Assembly: GCA_902496945.1 (NCBI GenBank)
Contig: CABVDE010000011.1
Location: forward strand, 1-50,688
Reading direction: 5' to 3'
DNA from: an uncultured Collinsella sp.
GTDB taxonomy: Bacteria; Actinomycetota; Coriobacteriia; Coriobacteriales; Coriobacteriaceae
DNA length: 50,688 nt
Positions 42,418 to 50,688 of the stretch are shown here, piece after piece; position 1 is the first letter of the stretch, and each line of letters starts with the position of its first letter. A program made the position numbers and the translations under genes. The notes under the pieces were generated by a model that saw only the letters and a program-made list of their open reading frames with translations, was not told the DNA's origin and made no database searches.

Positions 42418-42570
42418 GGTACAAGGTAAGCATCTTGTTGATGCAGGTAAGCGCGTGAATATCGTTACATTTTTATGAATTGGCAGACGGTTCGGTTGGG
42501 GCTGTGGGCGCGAAGTTTTGGGCCTGCTTATTAACATAGCCGAAATGTATGTGGATGCCGCCTGGTTTGG

Positions 42571-43380
42571 TTACTGCAGCTGCTTGAGCCCCAGGATGCC
42601 ACGGACGGTCTGGGCAGCCGCTGCCGAGCGATCGCGCAGCCCGTTGTGCGCGCCGGGAACCGTTACGAGCGGGCAGCTCAAAAGCTCAGCCGCCATCCTC
42701 GTGCCCGCCTCGCGGGACGTGCCAATCGAGAGCTCGCCCAGGAGTACGGCGGCCACCGTTTTCGACGCACGAACGCTATCCCAATCGGGAACGCAGGTCA
42801 TATTGATCCCGTATTCGTTTGCCATGAAACTGCGGCCGTTGCGCAGGGCGTGTTTGGCTTCTTCCCCGGTTGTCCTGGGGGCCTCGGGGTCCGGGTCGCC
42901 GAGCGCTCCCAAGAAAAGCCGGAGCGCCCTTGAAACCTTTCCAGCCGCAATCATATCGAGCAAAACCGGAGCTGCGCCTATGCCAGCGCCTTCGGCCGAC
43001 ACAGCCGGCTCATGCAGAATCGCACGGGCGACGAGATGGGGTTCGGCGCGAAGAAGCTCCAGCACCACCAACGTACCGGCGCTATGCGCAAGCACATTTG
43101 TCGGAGCGCCAACGTGTTCGATCACAGCTTGCAGGTCGGCGGCCTGAGCGGCAAGATCATAGCCGCCGTCTGCCGCATCGCTGCTGCCACCGCAGCCGCG
43201 GCGGTCGTAGGCAATTACGCGGTAGTTGCGGCTGAGCTCACAAGCGATACCGTCGAAAAATGTGCCGTCGACACAAGCGCCGTGCACGCACACCAAGGCA
43301 GGAGTATCAGGTGACACATCCGGGCCGGCATATTCGCGGCAGGCAATCGTGGTGCCCGCATTCTCGACCAAAAAATCCAT
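42571..43380 (-). CDS. alpha/beta-fold hydrolase
   Basis: 269 residues with the alpha/beta hydrolase order: oxyanion VCVHGACVDG, strand YRVIAYDRRGCGGSS, nucleophile elbow NVLAHSAGT (Ser near 100; the first Gly of G-x-S-x-G is replaced by Ala), and the C-terminal His in VPGAHNGLRD. Substrate unknown; similar enzymes are esterases or lactonases. Single gene. Start ATG lacks a strong Shine-Dalgarno. Confidence 0.85.
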   Translation of the reverse strand: MDFLVENAGTTIACREYAGPDVSPDTPALVCVHGACVDGTFFDGIACELSRNYRVIAYDRRGCGGSSDAADGGYDLAAQAADLQAVIEHVGAPTNVLAHSAGTLVVLELLRAEPHLVARAILHEPAVSAEGAGIGAAPVLLDMIAAGKVSRALRLFLGALGDPDPEAPRTTGEEAKHALRNGRSFMANEYGINMTCVPDWDSVRASKTVAAVLLGELSIGTSREAGTRMAAELLSCPLVTVPGAHNGLRDRSAAAAQTVRGILGLKQLQ

Positions 43381-43581
43381 ACTGTGTTCCCATCGTCAAC
43401 GCCATCTGGCCGCACCGAGGGACGATTTGGCCAGCTTGGCGCCATGTTACGCATACTTAAATGCGTTTACTGTACCCGACTCGTGCCCTTTCGCAACCGA
43501 TTTCCAGAAGCAGCGGGGTTGCTGTTTATTGTACAAAGCCGTATCCCAGCGAAAGAGTCAGGCTCTTCACCTGCGGCACAA

Positions 43582-44934
43582 TTAGTCAATCAGCCATTTC
43601 CAGGCAGGGATCACTCGAACGATGCCCGATGGGGTTTCGATCGCCTCTTCGGTATCCATCGTTACGATAACCGATTCGTCGATTCCGTATTTGAACATGC
43701 CCGCCGTAAGGGCTGACACCTCGCGCTGTAGCGTCTTTGGATTCGTTATATCTGCGCTCACCTGAATCAACCGATACGCATCACCAAGTAGAGCGTCCCC
43801 CATCACAAAGTCGATCTCATGAGATTTCTTCTCATGCTCAAACGTCAATCGGGCGAGAGAGCCCGTGCGCACAACCGGCGCCAGGCGGCGGAGTCTATTG
43901 AACACCGCCGTCTCCAGCCGCTGACCCACTTCCTTGCTTGCCGCTTTCGAGAACGAAGCAAACATTCCCGGGTCGACCGAATAGACCTTTGCGCTGGAGC
44001 GAGGGTTATCGGCAAGCGCTCGGCTCAAATCGCTCAAAGAAAAGACTAAGTAAGCCTCCTCGTAATACGACAGAAGGCTTGATAGCGTCTCTCGCGACGT
44101 TGAAACCCCCCGACTCTTTAACTCGTGCGCGATCTTATTCACAGAGAGCTCTCGCCCAGACGAGGCAAGGCACCTGGCGAGGAAACTCACCGCAACCTGC
44201 GGCATTCGAAGGTTGTATCGTTCGATCACGTCCATCGCCGCCGTACGATAAGCGTATTCTTGCATGAGCATCATGCCGTCAACGGCGGGCAATTTGAGCG
44301 CCGCGATGTAACCGCCACGTAGCAGATAATCATTAAGTGCATTTCTCAGCACGGCTGCGTCAGTCGACGAAAAACCATCGGATGCGTTGACGGATAGCCC
44401 CGTCGACCAACGGACGAACTCGCCAAAACTCAATGGGAAAAGCTCTTTGGAAATCGAGCGGCCTCTGAACTCCGAAGCAAGCTCAGCCGACAGCATCTTT
44501 GACGAGGAGCCCGTGACATAGATCGTTGCTTCAGTTGAATCGATAACGCGCCTCAAGAAAAGACTCCAGTCGGGTACCTCTTGAATCTCATCGAAAAAGA
44601 GAAAGCACCCTTCTTCCTTTGCCGCAGGACGCATGGCAAAGAACGTATCGAGCATATCGGAAAGCAGCGCCGTCGAATACGGCTTGAGACGTTCGTCTTC
44701 GAAGTTGAAGTACAGAATATTCCGAGGGTTGTAGCCCGCCGCAACAATGTCGTGCATCTCTTGAAAAAGCCGGTACGTCTTACCACATCGACGCGTACCC
44801 ACGAGTACCTGTGCAAGGTTGTTGCGCGCGGGCTTTTGAATGGGAAGGAGCTTGAGCTCTCGATTGAAAACCTCTGGTATACCGAGTTTCTCAAAATCAA
44901 GGATTTTCTCCTGCACTAATGAGTTAAACGGCAT
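43582..44934 (-). CDS. AAA ATPase with DUF4143 domain
   Basis: 450 residues. An N-terminal AAA_14-type ATPase (Walker A VGTRRCGKT about residue 46, Walker B CFLFFDEIQEV, sensor YVTGSSSKML) followed by a winged-helix region and a C-terminal DUF4143 domain with a nuclease-like core (EIDFVMGDALLGDAYRLIQV). Function of the family is unknown; members are scattered in gut bacteria and often have strain-variable presence. The frame is open to 45033, but the ATG at 44934 follows TTGGAG. The region is less GC-rich than its neighbours, and two identical-form palindromes lie over the promoter. Confidence 0.88.
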   Translation of the reverse strand: MPFNSLVQEKILDFEKLGIPEVFNRELKLLPIQKPARNNLAQVLVGTRRCGKTYRLFQEMHDIVAAGYNPRNILYFNFEDERLKPYSTALLSDMLDTFFAMRPAAKEEGCFLFFDEIQEVPDWSLFLRRVIDSTEATIYVTGSSSKMLSAELASEFRGRSISKELFPLSFGEFVRWSTGLSVNASDGFSSTDAAVLRNALNDYLLRGGYIAALKLPAVDGMMLMQEYAYRTAAMDVIERYNLRMPQVAVSFLARCLASSGRELSVNKIAHELKSRGVSTSRETLSSLLSYYEEAYLVFSLSDLSRALADNPRSSAKVYSVDPGMFASFSKAASKEVGQRLETAVFNRLRRLAPVVRTGSLARLTFEHEKKSHEIDFVMGDALLGDAYRLIQVSADITNPKTLQREVSALTAGMFKYGIDESVIVTMDTEEAIETPSGIVRVIPAWKWLID

Positions 44935-44947
44935 GGCGACTCCAAAT

Positions 44948-45000
44948 CTTGCAGTCCTACTCTGCAAGAAATAATAAATCTTGCAAAGTAAAACTGCAAG
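44948..45000 (-). promoter_or_regulatory. promoter with two CTTGCA-N9-TGCAAG operators for the DUF4143 ATPase gene
   Basis: Minus-strand promoter TTGCAG (44994-44999), 17-bp spacer, TATTAT (44971-44976). Two palindromes of identical form, CTTGCA-N9-TGCAAG, at 44980-45000 (over the -35) and 44948-44968 (over the expected start site), 32 bp apart, i.e. three helical turns. Confidence 0.7.
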
Positions 45001-45083
45001 TTTTTGATTTTGATTAAGGAGACCCCCATCCAACCGCTTCAGGGTGATAAGCTGGTGTGCGAACTTTACGAGGGGACTTTCTT

Positions 45084-45860
45084 ATGTCTACGTTTTTAAA
45101 TGCCAGCCCCATCTTTGGGCCCGTTCGCAGCCGTCGCCTTGGTCTCTCGCTCGGTGTCAACATGATGCCGGCCAGCGGCAAAATCTGCACGTTCGACTGT
45201 ATCTACTGCGAAAACGGTCTCAACGCCGAGCATCCCTGCCACGAGCCGTATAACACCGCCGCCGTGGTACTCAACGCCCTGGAGACCAAACTTCGCGAGA
45301 TGGCAGCCGAAGGCGAGCTCCCCGATGTGATCACGTTTGCCGGCAACGGCGAGCCCACCGCCGCGCCAGAGTTTCCGCAGGCCATCGCCGGCGCCGTCGC
45401 GCTGCGCAACGAACTGGCGCCAAACAGCAAGATCGCCGTGCTTTCTAACGGCACGCGCGCCGACCGTCCCCAGGTACACGATGCGCTCATGATGGTCGAC
45501 GACAACATCCTCAAACTCGATACCGTCGACCCGGCATTTATCCAACTGCTCGACCAGCCCGTCGGCCCCTACGACGTTGAGCATCAGATCGAAACGTTCG
45601 CGCGCTTTGACGGCCACGTCATTATCCAGACGATCTTTTTGACCGGCGAGTACCAGGGCAAGCTCATCGACAACACCGGCGAGGAGTACGTCGGCCCTTG
45701 GCTCGCGGCGCTTGAGCGCATTCGTCCGCAGGAGGCGACCATCTACACGGTGGCGCGCGGGACGCCGGTCGCCGGCCTTGCCAAAGCAGCGCCCGAGGTG
45801 CTCGACGCCATTGCCGCGCGCGTGCGCGCCCTCGGCATTCCCTGCCAGGTAAGCTACTAG
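45084..45860 (+). CDS. radical SAM protein (COG0731-like)
   Basis: 258 residues. The [4Fe-4S]/SAM motif is C35-TFD-C39-IY-C42 (C-x3-C-x2-C), after VRSRRLGLSLGVNMMP. Then FAGNGEPTAAPEFPQA (the GGE-like SAM-binding strand) and LSNGTRAD. Proteins of this kind are related to wybutosine-type TYW1 radical SAM enzymes; the substrate is unknown. No SPASM cysteine cluster at the C-terminus. The frame opens at 45057, but the ATG at 45084 with GAGGGG eight bases upstream is preferred. Confidence 0.88.
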   Translation: MSTFLNASPIFGPVRSRRLGLSLGVNMMPASGKICTFDCIYCENGLNAEHPCHEPYNTAAVVLNALETKLREMAAEGELPDVITFAGNGEPTAAPEFPQAIAGAVALRNELAPNSKIAVLSNGTRADRPQVHDALMMVDDNILKLDTVDPAFIQLLDQPVGPYDVEHQIETFARFDGHVIIQTIFLTGEYQGKLIDNTGEEYVGPWLAALERIRPQEATIYTVARGTPVAGLAKAAPEVLDAIAARVRALGIPCQVSY

Positions 45861-45915
45861 CGCGCAGCTGCTCTACGGGTGGGCTATACTAGCTGCGGAT
45901 GAAAGGAAGTTAGGC

Positions 45916-46803
45916 ATGTTTGACAACGGACCTGTGCCCGGCCGCAACGACGCCTGCTGGTGCGGCAGCGGCAAGAAATATAAGAAATGTCACAGCGCCT
46001 TCGACGAGCGCCTCGAGCGCCTGTGGGAGGAGGGCTGGGAGGTTCTGCCCCGTACGCTCTACAAGACGCCCGCCGATATCGAGGGCATCAAGCGCTCGGC
46101 CGCCATCAACGTAGGCGTGCTCGACTACGTAGGCGAGCACATCGCCGCGGGCATGACCACCAACCAGATCGACCAGATGATCTACGACTACACCGTCGAG
46201 CACGGCGGCACACCGGCCGACCTCAACTACGAGGGCTACCCCAAGAGCGTGTGTACCTCGATCAACGACGTGGTCTGCCACGGTATCCCCTGCGATGCGG
46301 ATGTGCTGCACGAAGGCGACATCATCAACGTGGACTGCTCCACGATCCTGGACGGATACTTTAGCGATTCGAGCCGCATGTTCTGCATTGGCGAGGTCTC
46401 GGCCGAGCGCCAGCGCCTAGTTGACGTCACCCGTGCCAGCGTAGAGGCGGGCCTTGCCGCCGTCAAACCGTGGCTGCCGCTGTCCGTAATGGCCGAGGCC
46501 GTGCAAAAGACAGTCGAGGACGCCGGTTTTAGCGTGGTGCGTGAGTACGGCGGACACGGCATTGGTAAGGAGTTCCACGAGGACCCGTTCGTGGGCTTTA
46601 CCACCGAGGCGCCCGACGTGGACACCATCATGGCGCCGGGCATGGTCTTTACCATCGAGCCCATGGTCAACGCCGGAGCGCCCGACATTAAGATCAGCAA
46701 GGGTGACGGCTGGTGCGTGCGCACCAAGGACGGCAGCGATTCGGCCCAGTGCGAGGTACAGCTCGTGGTGACCGAGGACGGCTACGAGCTGCTCAGCTGG
46801 TAA
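45916..46803 (+). CDS. map: methionine aminopeptidase with N-terminal SEC-C zinc motif
   Basis: 295 residues. Residues 9-26 form a SEC-C type zinc motif (NDACWCGSGKKYKKCH: Cys14, Cys16, Cys25, His26), absent from short MetAPs, followed by the type I catalytic domain: ASINDVVCHGIP-like substrate region, metal Asp pair in INVDCSTILDGYFSDSS, His in YGGHGIGKEFHED, Glu in FTIEPMVNAG and QCEVQLVV. Removes the initiator Met from new proteins; the SEC-C motif may bind ribosome or SecA-like partners. Start ATG with AAAGGAAG upstream. Confidence 0.92.
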   Translation: MFDNGPVPGRNDACWCGSGKKYKKCHSAFDERLERLWEEGWEVLPRTLYKTPADIEGIKRSAAINVGVLDYVGEHIAAGMTTNQIDQMIYDYTVEHGGTPADLNYEGYPKSVCTSINDVVCHGIPCDADVLHEGDIINVDCSTILDGYFSDSSRMFCIGEVSAERQRLVDVTRASVEAGLAAVKPWLPLSVMAEAVQKTVEDAGFSVVREYGGHGIGKEFHEDPFVGFTTEAPDVDTIMAPGMVFTIEPMVNAGAPDIKISKGDGWCVRTKDGSDSAQCEVQLVVTEDGYELLSW

Positions 46804-46810
46804 CTGCATG

Positions 46811-46856
46811 GACGCCGGATGCTAGTGGGCAAGCCCGCCTTGCATCCGGCGTTTTA
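46811..46856 (+). terminator. intrinsic terminator of map
   Basis: GACGCCGGATGC / GCATCCGGCG with an inner GGGC/GCCC, followed by TTTTATTT. Confidence 0.9.
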
Positions 46857-46860
46857 TTTG

Positions 46861-46911
46861 AACGTTTTTCCTGACAAACCCTGCCAAAATAAACCTGCCC
46901 TTTTTGGCAGG
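46861..46911. repeat. dispersed hairpin repeat, long form, copy 4
   Basis: AACGTTTTTCCTGACAAAC then arms CCTGCCAAAA (46880-46889) and TTTTTGGCAGG (46901-46911) around TAAACCTGCCC. It directly precedes the D-2-hydroxyacid dehydrogenase Shine-Dalgarno. Confidence 0.85.
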
Positions 46912-46931
46912 CTGAGCGGAGAGGACTGTTT

Positions 46932-47867
46932 GTGAACATCCTGGTTTTGTTGCCCGTCAACGACCGCCATCGCGCAATTCTTGAGTCGAGCGCTCCGGGC
47001 GAGGACTTTATCTACACGAGCGCCGACGCCGCTACACGCGAGCAGGTCGCCGATGCCGATGTGATCTTGGGCAATATCGACCCCGCCATGCTCACGGCAT
47101 GCGAGCATCTCCAGCTTCTTCAGCTGCAGAGCGCGGGCTATGACGACTACCTTGCCGCCGGCACCGTGCCGGCCGACGCCAAGCTCTCCTGCTCGGTGGG
47201 CGCCTATGGCCAGGCTGTGAGCGAGCACATGTTTGCCATGGTTCTTTCTATGATGAAGCGCCTGCCCGGCTACCAAGACCTACAGCGCGAGCATCGCTGG
47301 GATGATCTGGGGCCGGTCACTTCGCTCAAAAATGCCAACGTGCTGGTGCTTGGCGCGGGCGATATCGGTGGCCACTTTGCCACGCTCTGCCGTAGCATGG
47401 GTGCACACGTCCGCGGCATTAAGCGCCATCCACTCGTCTACCCCATCGTGTTTGAGGACATGGACGGCATGGACGCCCTGCCCGAGCGCCTGGCCGAGGC
47501 AGACGTCGTCGCATCCTTTATGCCCAGCACGCCCGAGACCCGCGGTCTGGCGAATGCCGAGTTCTTTGCCGCAATGAGGCCGGGTGCCTTCTTTGCCAAC
47601 GGTGGCCGTGGTGACCTCGTAGTTGCCGACGACCTGGTTGCCGCCCTTGAGTCCGGACACCTCGCCGGCGCCGCAGTCGACGTCACCGATCCCGAGCCGC
47701 TGCCCGCTACAAGCCCGCTGTGGGATGCGCCAAACATGCTCATCACGCCGCACGTTTCCGGCTGGTTCCACCTGGCAGCCACGCTCAACAACGTGGTGGA
47801 TATCGCCGCGGAGAACCTGCGCCACCTGCAGGCCGGAGAAACGCTGCGCTGCTGGATCGAGCATTAG
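46932..47867 (+). CDS. D-2-hydroxyacid dehydrogenase family protein
   Basis: 311 residues, NAD-dependent. The dinucleotide-binding motif is VLGAGDIGGHFATL (about residue 143). The catalytic triad parts are in NGGRGDLV (Arg), DVTDPEPLP (Glu) and ITPHVSGWFH (His). Could oxidise or reduce a D-hydroxy acid, e.g. hydroxyisocaproate or lactate; substrate not assignable. Start is GTG with GGAGAGG seven bases upstream. Confidence 0.9.
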   Translation: MNILVLLPVNDRHRAILESSAPGEDFIYTSADAATREQVADADVILGNIDPAMLTACEHLQLLQLQSAGYDDYLAAGTVPADAKLSCSVGAYGQAVSEHMFAMVLSMMKRLPGYQDLQREHRWDDLGPVTSLKNANVLVLGAGDIGGHFATLCRSMGAHVRGIKRHPLVYPIVFEDMDGMDALPERLAEADVVASFMPSTPETRGLANAEFFAAMRPGAFFANGGRGDLVVADDLVAALESGHLAGAAVDVTDPEPLPATSPLWDAPNMLITPHVSGWFHLAATLNNVVDIAAENLRHLQAGETLRCWIEH

Positions 47868-47898
47868 GGTTCCGCCGTTCGATAGAACGCCGGAACCC
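47867..47898. terminator. hairpin between convergent genes
   Basis: GGGTTCCGCCGTTC / GAACGCCGGAACCC with a GATA loop, starting on the last base of the dehydrogenase stop codon. No U-tract; it separates two convergent genes. Confidence 0.6.
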
Positions 47899-47927
47899 AT
47901 CGCCGTCGCGAGTACTCCTGAGCGGCT

Positions 47928-49313
47928 TTAGAGCTCCACGCTTTCGGCGCCGTTGATGTGGAGGTCACGCTCGTAGAAGGCCGTGAGGGCGCGGATGGCG
48001 TGCATCACGTCGCGCACGCCGCCGGTCTCGTAGCTCGAGTGCATGGCAAGCTGCGGCAGGCCCACGTCCACGGCGTGCATGCTCGCCTGCATGTTCGACA
48101 GGTTGCCGAGCGTCGAGCCACCCGCCATATCGCTCTTGTTGGCGAAGGCCTGCGTGGGCACGTCGGCGTCGTCGCAGATGGCCTGGAACACCGCGCGGCT
48201 AAAAGCATCGGTGCAATAGTGCTGGTTAGCGGCTTCCTTGATGACGATGCCGCCGTTGAGTACCACCTGGTTGCGGGTGTCACACTTCTCGGCATGATTG
48301 GGATGCACGGCATGTGCGTTGTCGCAGCTTACAAGCATCGAGGCAGCAAGTGCGCGATGGTACGACTCGTCGTCAAAGCCCAGCGAGCCGTTAATGCGGC
48401 GCAGTGCATCGGCCAAGAACGTCGACATGGCACCCTGCTTGGTCTCGGAGCCAACCTCCTCGTTATCGAAGCAGCAGAAGACCGAGACGTCGTGCGCGTT
48501 CTCGGCGCCCAAAAATGCCTGCAGCGAGGTATAGGCGCAGGCCAGGTCATCGAGCTTGGGCGTCGAGATAAACTCGTCAGCCCAGCCCCAAATACGCGCA
48601 TCCTGGTGGTTGACCAAGAACAGGTCGCGACCCAGGATCTGCTCGGGCTCAACGTCCAGCTCTTCGGCAATCAGGGCATCAAAATCGCCTTGCTTAAGCT
48701 CGCCGGCGCTGATGAGCGGGCACAGGTCGACAGCGCGATTAGGCGCAAAGCCCTCGTTGACGCCACGATTCATATGGATGGCAAGACTCGGAATGATAGC
48801 AACCTCGCGCTCGGTGGCAAGCAAGCGGCTCTCGATACGGTCGCCCTCGCGCACCAGCACGCGACCGGCCAGCGCCAGCGGACGGTCGAACCAGGTGTAG
48901 TCGATCATGCCGCCATAGGCCTCGGTATTCAGGCGCAGCGTCTCGCCCGCACCGGCGAGCTCGGGCACGGCCTTGACCTTAAACGTCGGAGAATCGCTGT
49001 GCGACGCCGTCAGTTGAAAATGATAGTCACCAGCAACGCCGTCCTCGCCCCACGTCGCGGCCAAGTCCTCGCCCACCTTAAAGGCGATGACGCTCGAGGT
49101 GTTGCGCTGTGTGTAATAGCGACCGCCCGGCTCGATGTCCCACGCCGCGTTCTCGGGCAGGTAGGTAAAGCCCGCCTCGTCGAGCTCGGCCATAATGGTC
49201 GCCGCCGTATGGAACATGCTGGGGCACGCCTCGATAAAGTCGATAAGGTCGTTGGCGGCCTCGATGTCGTCGGCCGTCACGTGCACGCGCTCGGGCGCTT
49301 CCTGATCCGTCAT
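47928..49313 (-). CDS. M18 family aminopeptidase
   Basis: 461 residues, close to family size. Metallopeptidase with a di-zinc site: His in LTASHSDSPTFKVK, Asp in TPKLDDLACAYTSL, Glu pair in CCFDNEEVGSETKQGA, and the C-terminal His in QLAMHSSYETGG. Cleaves acidic or neutral residues from peptide N-termini in the cytosol. The OPT transporter and this enzyme could serve peptide use (inference). Start ATG with GGGAG upstream. Confidence 0.94.
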   Translation of the reverse strand: MTDQEAPERVHVTADDIEAANDLIDFIEACPSMFHTAATIMAELDEAGFTYLPENAAWDIEPGGRYYTQRNTSSVIAFKVGEDLAATWGEDGVAGDYHFQLTASHSDSPTFKVKAVPELAGAGETLRLNTEAYGGMIDYTWFDRPLALAGRVLVREGDRIESRLLATEREVAIIPSLAIHMNRGVNEGFAPNRAVDLCPLISAGELKQGDFDALIAEELDVEPEQILGRDLFLVNHQDARIWGWADEFISTPKLDDLACAYTSLQAFLGAENAHDVSVFCCFDNEEVGSETKQGAMSTFLADALRRINGSLGFDDESYHRALAASMLVSCDNAHAVHPNHAEKCDTRNQVVLNGGIVIKEAANQHYCTDAFSRAVFQAICDDADVPTQAFANKSDMAGGSTLGNLSNMQASMHAVDVGLPQLAMHSSYETGGVRDVMHAIRALTAFYERDLHINGAESVEL

Positions 49314-49461
49314 GCTCTCCCCTTTCGCTGGGCTGATGATTCCTTCAGCATACCCCGACGTGCCAGCGCCGCGCTCTTCATTCCGTGCTTAATTCCGCGT
49401 TGCCCACCGGCTTGCGAATTTCTAACATTGCTTACATTTCTATACGCTTGAGCTAACACGT

Positions 49462-49513
49462 TTTACCCCCGTATCAACAGTGTGCGGGGGTAAACTTATG
49501 CGCATGTTATAAC
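49462..49513 (+). promoter_or_regulatory. phosphofructokinase promoter with inverted repeat
   Basis: Extended -10 TGTTATAAC (TATAAC at 49508-49513) without a good -35. The perfect inverted repeat TTTACCCCCG (49462-49471) / CGGGGGTAAA (49485-49494) sits where a -35 binding protein or repressor would act. Confidence 0.6.
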
Positions 49514-49532
49514 TTGCCCGGAAGGATACATC

Positions 49533-50612
49533 ATGCTTAGGATCGGTCTTCTTACCAGTGGCGGCGACTGCCAAGCGCTCAACGCCACCATGCGCGGCAT
49601 CGTCAAAACGCTTATGACCAATAGCAAAGAGCCTATCGAGATCTATGGTTTTGAGGACGGCTACCAGGGCCTTATCTACAGCAGGTTCCGCGTCATGACG
49701 CCCGCCGATTTTAGCGGCATCCTCACCCGCGGCGGCACCATCCTGGGCACGAGCCGCACCCCCTTCAAGCGCCTGGACATTCCCGAGGCCGATGGCGTCG
49801 AGAAGGTGCCCGCGATGGTCCACACCTATCACAAGCTGCAGCTCGACTGCCTATTTATGCTGGGCGGCAACGGCTCCACCAAGACCGCCAACCGCCTGCG
49901 CGAAGAGGGACTCAACGTTATCGCCCTGCCCAAGACCATCGATAACGACACCTGGGGCACCGAGATGACCTTTGGCTTTACGAGCGCCATCGACGTCGCC
50001 ACCAAGTGCATCGACGACATCCACACCACCGCCTCGAGCCACGGCCGCGTGTTTGTCATCGAGATTATGGGCCACAAGGTTGGCTGGATCCCGCTGTACG
50101 CCGGCGTTGCGGGCGGCGCGGACGTTATCTTGATTCCCGAGATCCCCTACGACATGGACAACGTCATCAAGACCATCGAGCATCGTATGGAGACCGGCAG
50201 CCGCTTTACCATCGTGGCCGTCGCCGAGGGCGCCATCTCCAAGGAGGACGCGGCGCTGTCCAAGAAGGAGTACAAGAAGAAGCTCGCCGAGCGCACGAGC
50301 CCGTCGATCGTCTACGACATCGCCAAGGAGATCGAGGCCAAGACCGGTCGCGAGACCCGCGTTGCCATCCCCGGTCATACGCAGCGCGGCGGCCAGCCCA
50401 ACGCGCAGGACCGCATCTTTGCAACCCAGTGCGGCGTCGAGGCGGCACTCGGCTGCCTGCGCGGCGAGTTTGGCTACATGATCGCCCTGCGCGACGGCAA
50501 GATGTGCCACATGCCGCTCGAGGAGGTCGCCGGCAAGCTCAAGTATGTCGACCCCCAGAGCGATCTGGTGCGCGAGGCCAAATCGCTGGGCATCAGCTTC
50601 GGCGACGAATAG
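49533..50612 (+). CDS. pfkA: 6-phosphofructokinase (group III, ATP/PPi signature mixed)
   Basis: 359 residues; commits fructose 6-phosphate to glycolysis. The N-terminal LTSGGDCQALNATMRG is standard. The donor site reads GGNGSTKTA, where ATP enzymes have GGDGS; the catalytic loop reads PKTIDNDTWGTE with Lys after Pro, as in PPi and group III enzymes. Gly at the first key position favours ATP. Fructose-6-phosphate contacts ITIM-type (FVIEIMGHKVGW) and GHTQRGGQPN are conserved. Start ATG with GGAAGG upstream. Confidence 0.92.
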   Translation: MLRIGLLTSGGDCQALNATMRGIVKTLMTNSKEPIEIYGFEDGYQGLIYSRFRVMTPADFSGILTRGGTILGTSRTPFKRLDIPEADGVEKVPAMVHTYHKLQLDCLFMLGGNGSTKTANRLREEGLNVIALPKTIDNDTWGTEMTFGFTSAIDVATKCIDDIHTTASSHGRVFVIEIMGHKVGWIPLYAGVAGGADVILIPEIPYDMDNVIKTIEHRMETGSRFTIVAVAEGAISKEDAALSKKEYKKKLAERTSPSIVYDIAKEIEAKTGRETRVAIPGHTQRGGQPNAQDRIFATQCGVEAALGCLRGEFGYMIALRDGKMCHMPLEEVAGKLKYVDPQSDLVREAKSLGISFGDE

Positions 50613-50688
50613 CCTCGGCTGGAACTCTCCCATCGGAGGCCCCAGGGCTTACCTCCCAAATCGTCCTCGGACATGTCAGGACCCCGCC

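Noticed and set aside
45084..45860. Radical SAM protein as maturase for the cysteine-rich peptide.
   Set aside because: It is nearly 6 kb away on the other strand, lacks a SPASM domain and matches COG0731-type enzymes.

Overview
The window is high-GC chromosomal DNA of a Gram-positive gut actinobacterium. Gene content points to Coriobacteriia, most likely Collinsella, by recall of families rather than by a search: a DUF6020-type membrane protein, a giant fused 2-hydroxyacyl-CoA dehydratase activase, an Asp23/AmaP envelope cluster, an arylsulfotransferase remnant, type III pantothenate kinase and an actinobacterial-type phosphofructokinase. Genes are dense. No tRNA, rRNA, CRISPR array, prophage or intact insertion sequence was seen.

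Layout. 0-6.5 kb (mostly minus strand): DUF2752 protein, two zinc-ribbon membrane proteins (one cut by an in-frame TAG), a YitT protein, the amaP-DUF2273-asp23 operon and YebC. 6.6-11.8 kb (minus): DUF6020 protein, Lgt, NifU-like protein, dCMP deaminase, CoaX. 12-15.1 kb (plus): OPT transporter and a DUF389 protein. 15.2-23.3 kb (minus): a small membrane protein, the arylsulfotransferase remnant, a hydroxyacyl-CoA dehydrogenase, the 1595-residue dehydratase protein and its co-transcribed TetR-type regulator. 23.3-24.1 kb: a compact locus reported here as a candidate SOS-controlled type I toxin-antitoxin pair. 24.1-28.7 kb (minus): HAD hydrolase, P-II and ammonium transporter, CmpB-like membrane protein and HD hydrolase. 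28.9-36.7 kb: Dxs, Fe-alcohol dehydrogenase, and a glutamate-type ABC importer followed by a gamma-glutamyl hydrolase. 36.8-40.4 kb (minus): a peptide locus with DUF2975 protein, XRE regulator, a six-cysteine 42-residue precursor, and an ABC ATPase with two permeases. 40.6-50.7 kb: HPt plus REC-HD-GYP pair, alpha/beta hydrolase, DUF4143 ATPase, radical SAM protein, methionine aminopeptidase, D-2-hydroxyacid dehydrogenase, M18 aminopeptidase and phosphofructokinase.

Two loci stand out. (1) At 23401-23730 a 41-residue membrane peptide with a very basic tail has a Shine-Dalgarno sequence inside a hairpin, a LexA-like box over its promoter, and a convergent promoter making a short RNA antisense to its 3' end. 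(2) At 39195-39323 a cysteine-rich peptide gene that automated calling would miss sits between a regulator pair and a LanFEG-like ABC transporter, with a hairpin separating it from the transporter genes.

The intergenic DNA holds many palindromes. Eight share a core related to AAAGGGGACAGG / CCTGTCCCCTTT while the arms differ and stay self-complementary; four of these touch the stop codon of a minus-strand gene. No mobilising transposase lies in the window.
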